Source: UBA7374 sp965660635 (GTDB lineage: Bacteria; Verrucomicrobiota; Verrucomicrobiia; Opitutales; Coraliomargaritaceae). From it: a stretch of DNA of 9,606 nucleotides. The stretch is from the NCBI GenBank assembly GCA_965660635.1, contig CBFIAS010000051.1, positions 1-9,606 of the forward strand, written 5' to 3'. Below are positions 9,404 through 9,606 of the stretch, piece after piece. A model generated the notes under the pieces. It made no database searches and was not told the origin of the DNA. It saw only the letters and a program-made list of their open reading frames with translations. Position 1 is the first letter of the stretch; each line of letters opens with the position of its first letter. Position numbers and translations under genes: made by a program.

Positions 9404-9606
<203 letters not shown>

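Overview
The window is bacterial and GC-rich. Most of it (bases 1-7599) is the distal half of a respiratory complex I (NADH-quinone oxidoreductase) operon, in the order nuoH-I-J-K-L-M-N, all on the + strand. A likely source is Verrucomicrobiota, perhaps the Opitutales/Puniceicoccales group. This is an inference from the look of the Nuo proteins (a long insertion in the first loop of NuoH, an unusual NuoM) and from the near absence of Shine-Dalgarno sequences; I cannot confirm it without a search.

Bases 1-7599. nuoH is cut by the left edge and lacks its N-terminus. nuoI encodes the two-cluster ferredoxin-like subunit that passes electrons down the peripheral arm. nuoJ, nuoK, nuoL, nuoM and nuoN encode the proton-pumping membrane arm. 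The genes from nuoJ onward are tightly packed: two junctions overlap by one base (TAATG and TGATG) and the other two gaps are 4 and 11 bases. The only real gap in the cluster is the 99 bases between nuoI and nuoJ. The charged residues of the three antiporter-like subunits can be compared inside this window. NuoL and NuoN keep the central lysine of TM7, but NuoM has leucine there and has gained a lysine twelve residues further on, where its paralogues have aspartate. This is the most interesting observation here.

Bases 7609-8451 (- strand). A calcineurin-like metallophosphoesterase of the LpxH/COG2908 type converges on nuoN with only nine bases between the stop codons. It starts with GTG and probably has its own promoter.

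Bases 8452-8579. The divergent intergenic region holds an imperfect tandem repeat and a 10-bp palindrome that ends on the next start codon. Both are candidate regulator sites.

Bases 8580-9332 (+ strand). A spermidine-synthase-like, SAM-binding-fold protein of unknown substrate.

Bases 9404-9493. A complete class II tRNA-Ser with anticodon CGA and an encoded CCA end. It is followed, up to the window edge, by non-coding sequence rich in short inverted repeats. I see no insertion sequence, prophage, CRISPR array or toxin/defence module. The window is mainly core energy metabolism.
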